Positions 62,547 through 64,000 of a stretch of DNA of 64,000 bases are shown here, one piece after another. The stretch comes from Streptosporangium sp. NBC_01756 (GTDB lineage: Bacteria > Actinomycetota > Actinomycetes > Streptosporangiales > Streptosporangiaceae). The stretch's first letter is position 1. Each line of letters begins with the position of its first letter. The notes under the pieces were generated by a model. It saw only the letters and a program-made list of their open reading frames with translations. It was not told where the DNA came from and did no database searches. The stretch is from NCBI RefSeq assembly GCF_035917975.1, contig NZ_CP109130.1, positions 3,162,001 to 3,226,000 of the forward strand, read 5' to 3'. The translations under genes were made by a program, and so were the position numbers.

Positions 62547-64000
62547 ATGGCGTCCGGTCGGCGGGCTATCGCGGCAACCGTCACTTTTCTCGGCATACTC
62601 GGCACGGTCGCCTGCTCGGCGTCCAGCGGTGAGAGCGTCCCGCCGGGTTCCTCGGCGCCCACCAGAGCCCTGGACGGCGGCACGAAACAGGCGTCGGACA
62701 GGATAGGCGCCCCCGGAATCGGCGATCCCGACTTCCCCACCGACGGCAACGGCGGCTACGACGTCGATCACTACCGGCTGAAAATCGACTACGACCCCGC
62801 CACCAAGCACCTCTCCGGCGTGACCGGGATCGAGGCGACGGCCACCCACGGCCTGACCAGGTTCAACCTCGACCTGAGCGGGTTCGAGGTCAGCCGGATA
62901 ACCGTGGACGGCGACGCCGCGACGTTCGAGCGGGCCAGGGACGAGCTCACCGTGATCCCGGCCAGGCCGATCTCCGACGGGGCCGCCTTCAACGTCAGGG
63001 TCGTCTACGCCGGAGAGCCCAGACCGGTCAGGGGCTCCAGCAATCTCGGCACCTACGGGTTCATCCCGACCGAGGACGGCGCGTTCGTCGCGTGCCAGCC
63101 CAACGGCGCCAAGACCTGGTTCCCGGGCAACGACCACCCGGCGGACAAGGCCCGCTACGACTTCGAGATCACCGTCCCCGCGGGACTGACCGCGCTGGCC
63201 AACGGCGAGCTCGTCGGCGAGCCGAAGACCGCCGGCGGCAAGACGACCTTCATCTGGCGGGAGAGCCACCCGATGGTCAGCTACCTGACCACCGCGACGC
63301 TGGGCAAGTTCGAGCTGCGCCGGGGCACGACCGCCGCCGGGATCCCCAACCTGGCGGCCGTGGATCCGCGCTACCGCAACGCGCTCGACGGCCTCTACAC
63401 GAAGTCGGGGCGGATCACCGACTACTGGAGCACCGTCTTCGGCCCCTACCCGTTCTCCTCCACCGGCGGCGTGATCGACAACTTCTCCGCGGGCTACGCG
63501 CTGGAGAACCAGACCAAGCCCCAGTACGGCGGGTTCGACCCGGAGGAGAGCACCATCGCCCACGAGCTGGCCCACCAGTGGTTCGGCGACAGCCTGAGCA
63601 TCACCCGCTGGAAGGACCTCTGGCTCAACGAGGGCTTCGCGACCTACGCCGAGTGGCTGTGGACCGAGCACGAGGGCGGCATCACGGCGGAGAAGGCCTT
63701 CCGCGACCACTACGCGGCCGGTCCCGACGCCGCCATCTGGAAGTACGCGCCCGGCCGCGCCCGGCCGACGGACCTGTTCAACAACTCCGTCTACACCCGC
63801 GGCGGCATGACGCTGCACGCGCTCCGGCAGCGGATCGGCGACCCGGTGTTCTTCAAACTGCTGAAGACCTGGGTCGCCCAGCACAAGTACGGATATGTCA
63901 CAACGGACGAGTTCGTGACGCTGGCCGAGAAGCTCTCCGGCAAGCAGCTCGACTCGCTCTTCGACGCCTGGCTGTTCACCGAGAAGAAGCCGGCCCTCTG
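62547..64000 (+). CDS. M1-family zinc metallopeptidase lipoprotein, cut by the window end
   Basis: 484 codons are visible without a stop. The signal peptide ends in a lipobox (LGTVAC, Cys about residue 27). A beta-rich N-terminal domain (YDVDHYRLKIDYD, LNRL-type strands) is followed by the substrate-anchor region GYALENQTKPQYGG in place of GAMEN, zinc motif HELAHQWFGDS and NEGFATYAEW. An extracellular aminopeptidase tethered to the membrane. The C-terminal part lies outside the window. ATG 62547 follows AAGGGGGACTTGAGGGC. Confidence 0.9.
   Translation, partial: MASGRRAIAATVTFLGILGTVACSASSGESVPPGSSAPTRALDGGTKQASDRIGAPGIGDPDFPTDGNGGYDVDHYRLKIDYDPATKHLSGVTGIEATATHGLTRFNLDLSGFEVSRITVDGDAATFERARDELTVIPARPISDGAAFNVRVVYAGEPRPVRGSSNLGTYGFIPTEDGAFVACQPNGAKTWFPGNDHPADKARYDFEITVPAGLTALANGELVGEPKTAGGKTTFIWRESHPMVSYLTTATLGKFELRRGTTAAGIPNLAAVDPRYRNALDGLYTKSGRITDYWSTVFGPYPFSSTGGVIDNFSAGYALENQTKPQYGGFDPEESTIAHELAHQWFGDSLSITRWKDLWLNEGFATYAEWLWTEHEGGITAEKAFRDHYAAGPDAAIWKYAPGRARPTDLFNNSVYTRGGMTLHALRQRIGDPVFFKLLKTWVAQHKYGYVTTDEFVTLAEKLSGKQLDSLFDAWLFTEKKPAL

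Overview
The window is high-GC DNA with strongly GC-biased third codon positions. It has many TTG and GTG starts, a mycothiol S-conjugate amidase gene, a Nur-type control site on an iron superoxide dismutase gene, Ser/Thr protein kinases, and several starts that look leaderless. Together these indicate an actinomycete, most likely of the Streptosporangiales (Streptosporangium/Nonomuraea type). The genus is an inference. All positions come from reading the sequence; no database search was run.

Layout. 1-6.3 kb: a myo-inositol catabolic operon on the minus strand (61-codon leader, IolE/I-type isomerase, iolC, Cgl0159-type aldolase, iolB, iolD). Its inter-cistronic gaps are filled by a 40-bp palindromic element that also sits at the end of the next gene. 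6.4-12.6 kb: a MocR regulator divergent from an EamA exporter, a class I fumarase, a PPOX/F420-type flavoprotein, a decayed GNAT gene, and sodF with two Nur-like boxes. 12.7-17.2 kb: two Ser/Thr kinases, fumC and a tautomerase-like protein. 17.3-21.6 kb: a 3-hydroxybutyrate dehydrogenase, a GAF/PucR regulator and an MHS transporter, with the same inverted repeat in front of the first and third. 21.8-26.2 kb: a second MocR regulator, an SGNH hydrolase and a GT2 glycosyltransferase. 26.3-30 kb: a lytic transglycosylase-like protein divergent from a response regulator, histidine kinase and lipoprotein set, with a CRP-like site between. 30-32.4 kb: PhoH2-type ATPase and uppS.

32.5-36.0 kb holds the most unusual system. 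It is a compact minus-strand operon encoding a TIGR04222-type membrane protein with a Gly/Ser/Cys tail, a DUF692/MNIO multinuclear iron oxidase, a partner-type protein that overlaps it, a second small membrane protein whose Gly-rich tail shares a motif with the first, and two short unknown proteins. I read it as a membrane-anchored, RiPP-like system in which the iron oxidase modifies cysteines in the tails of resident membrane proteins. A switch-like pair of alternative hairpins precedes it.

36-43.2 kb is mostly housekeeping: pckG with GntR/DasR-like sites upstream, an RHH-like protein whose start codon lies inside a perfect palindrome, a TetR regulator, an NlpC/P60 hydrolase, greA, a DUF4307 protein, and mca with a small membrane protein. 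An intact IS701-family element (43211-44625) follows, with its 4-bp target duplication preserved. 44.7-47.6 kb: an unknown acidic protein and an MptB-type mannosyltransferase. 47.8-55.6 kb: an accessory catabolic operon (two-domain Lrp regulator, MHS transporter, M19 dipeptidase, two M20 amidohydrolases, ketopantoate-reductase-like protein, SDR), probably for an N-acyl or peptide-like compound. 55.8-64 kb: DUF255 thioredoxin-fold protein, class A PBP, Lrp regulator divergent from hpd, an RDD membrane protein, and an M1 metallopeptidase lipoprotein cut by the window edge.
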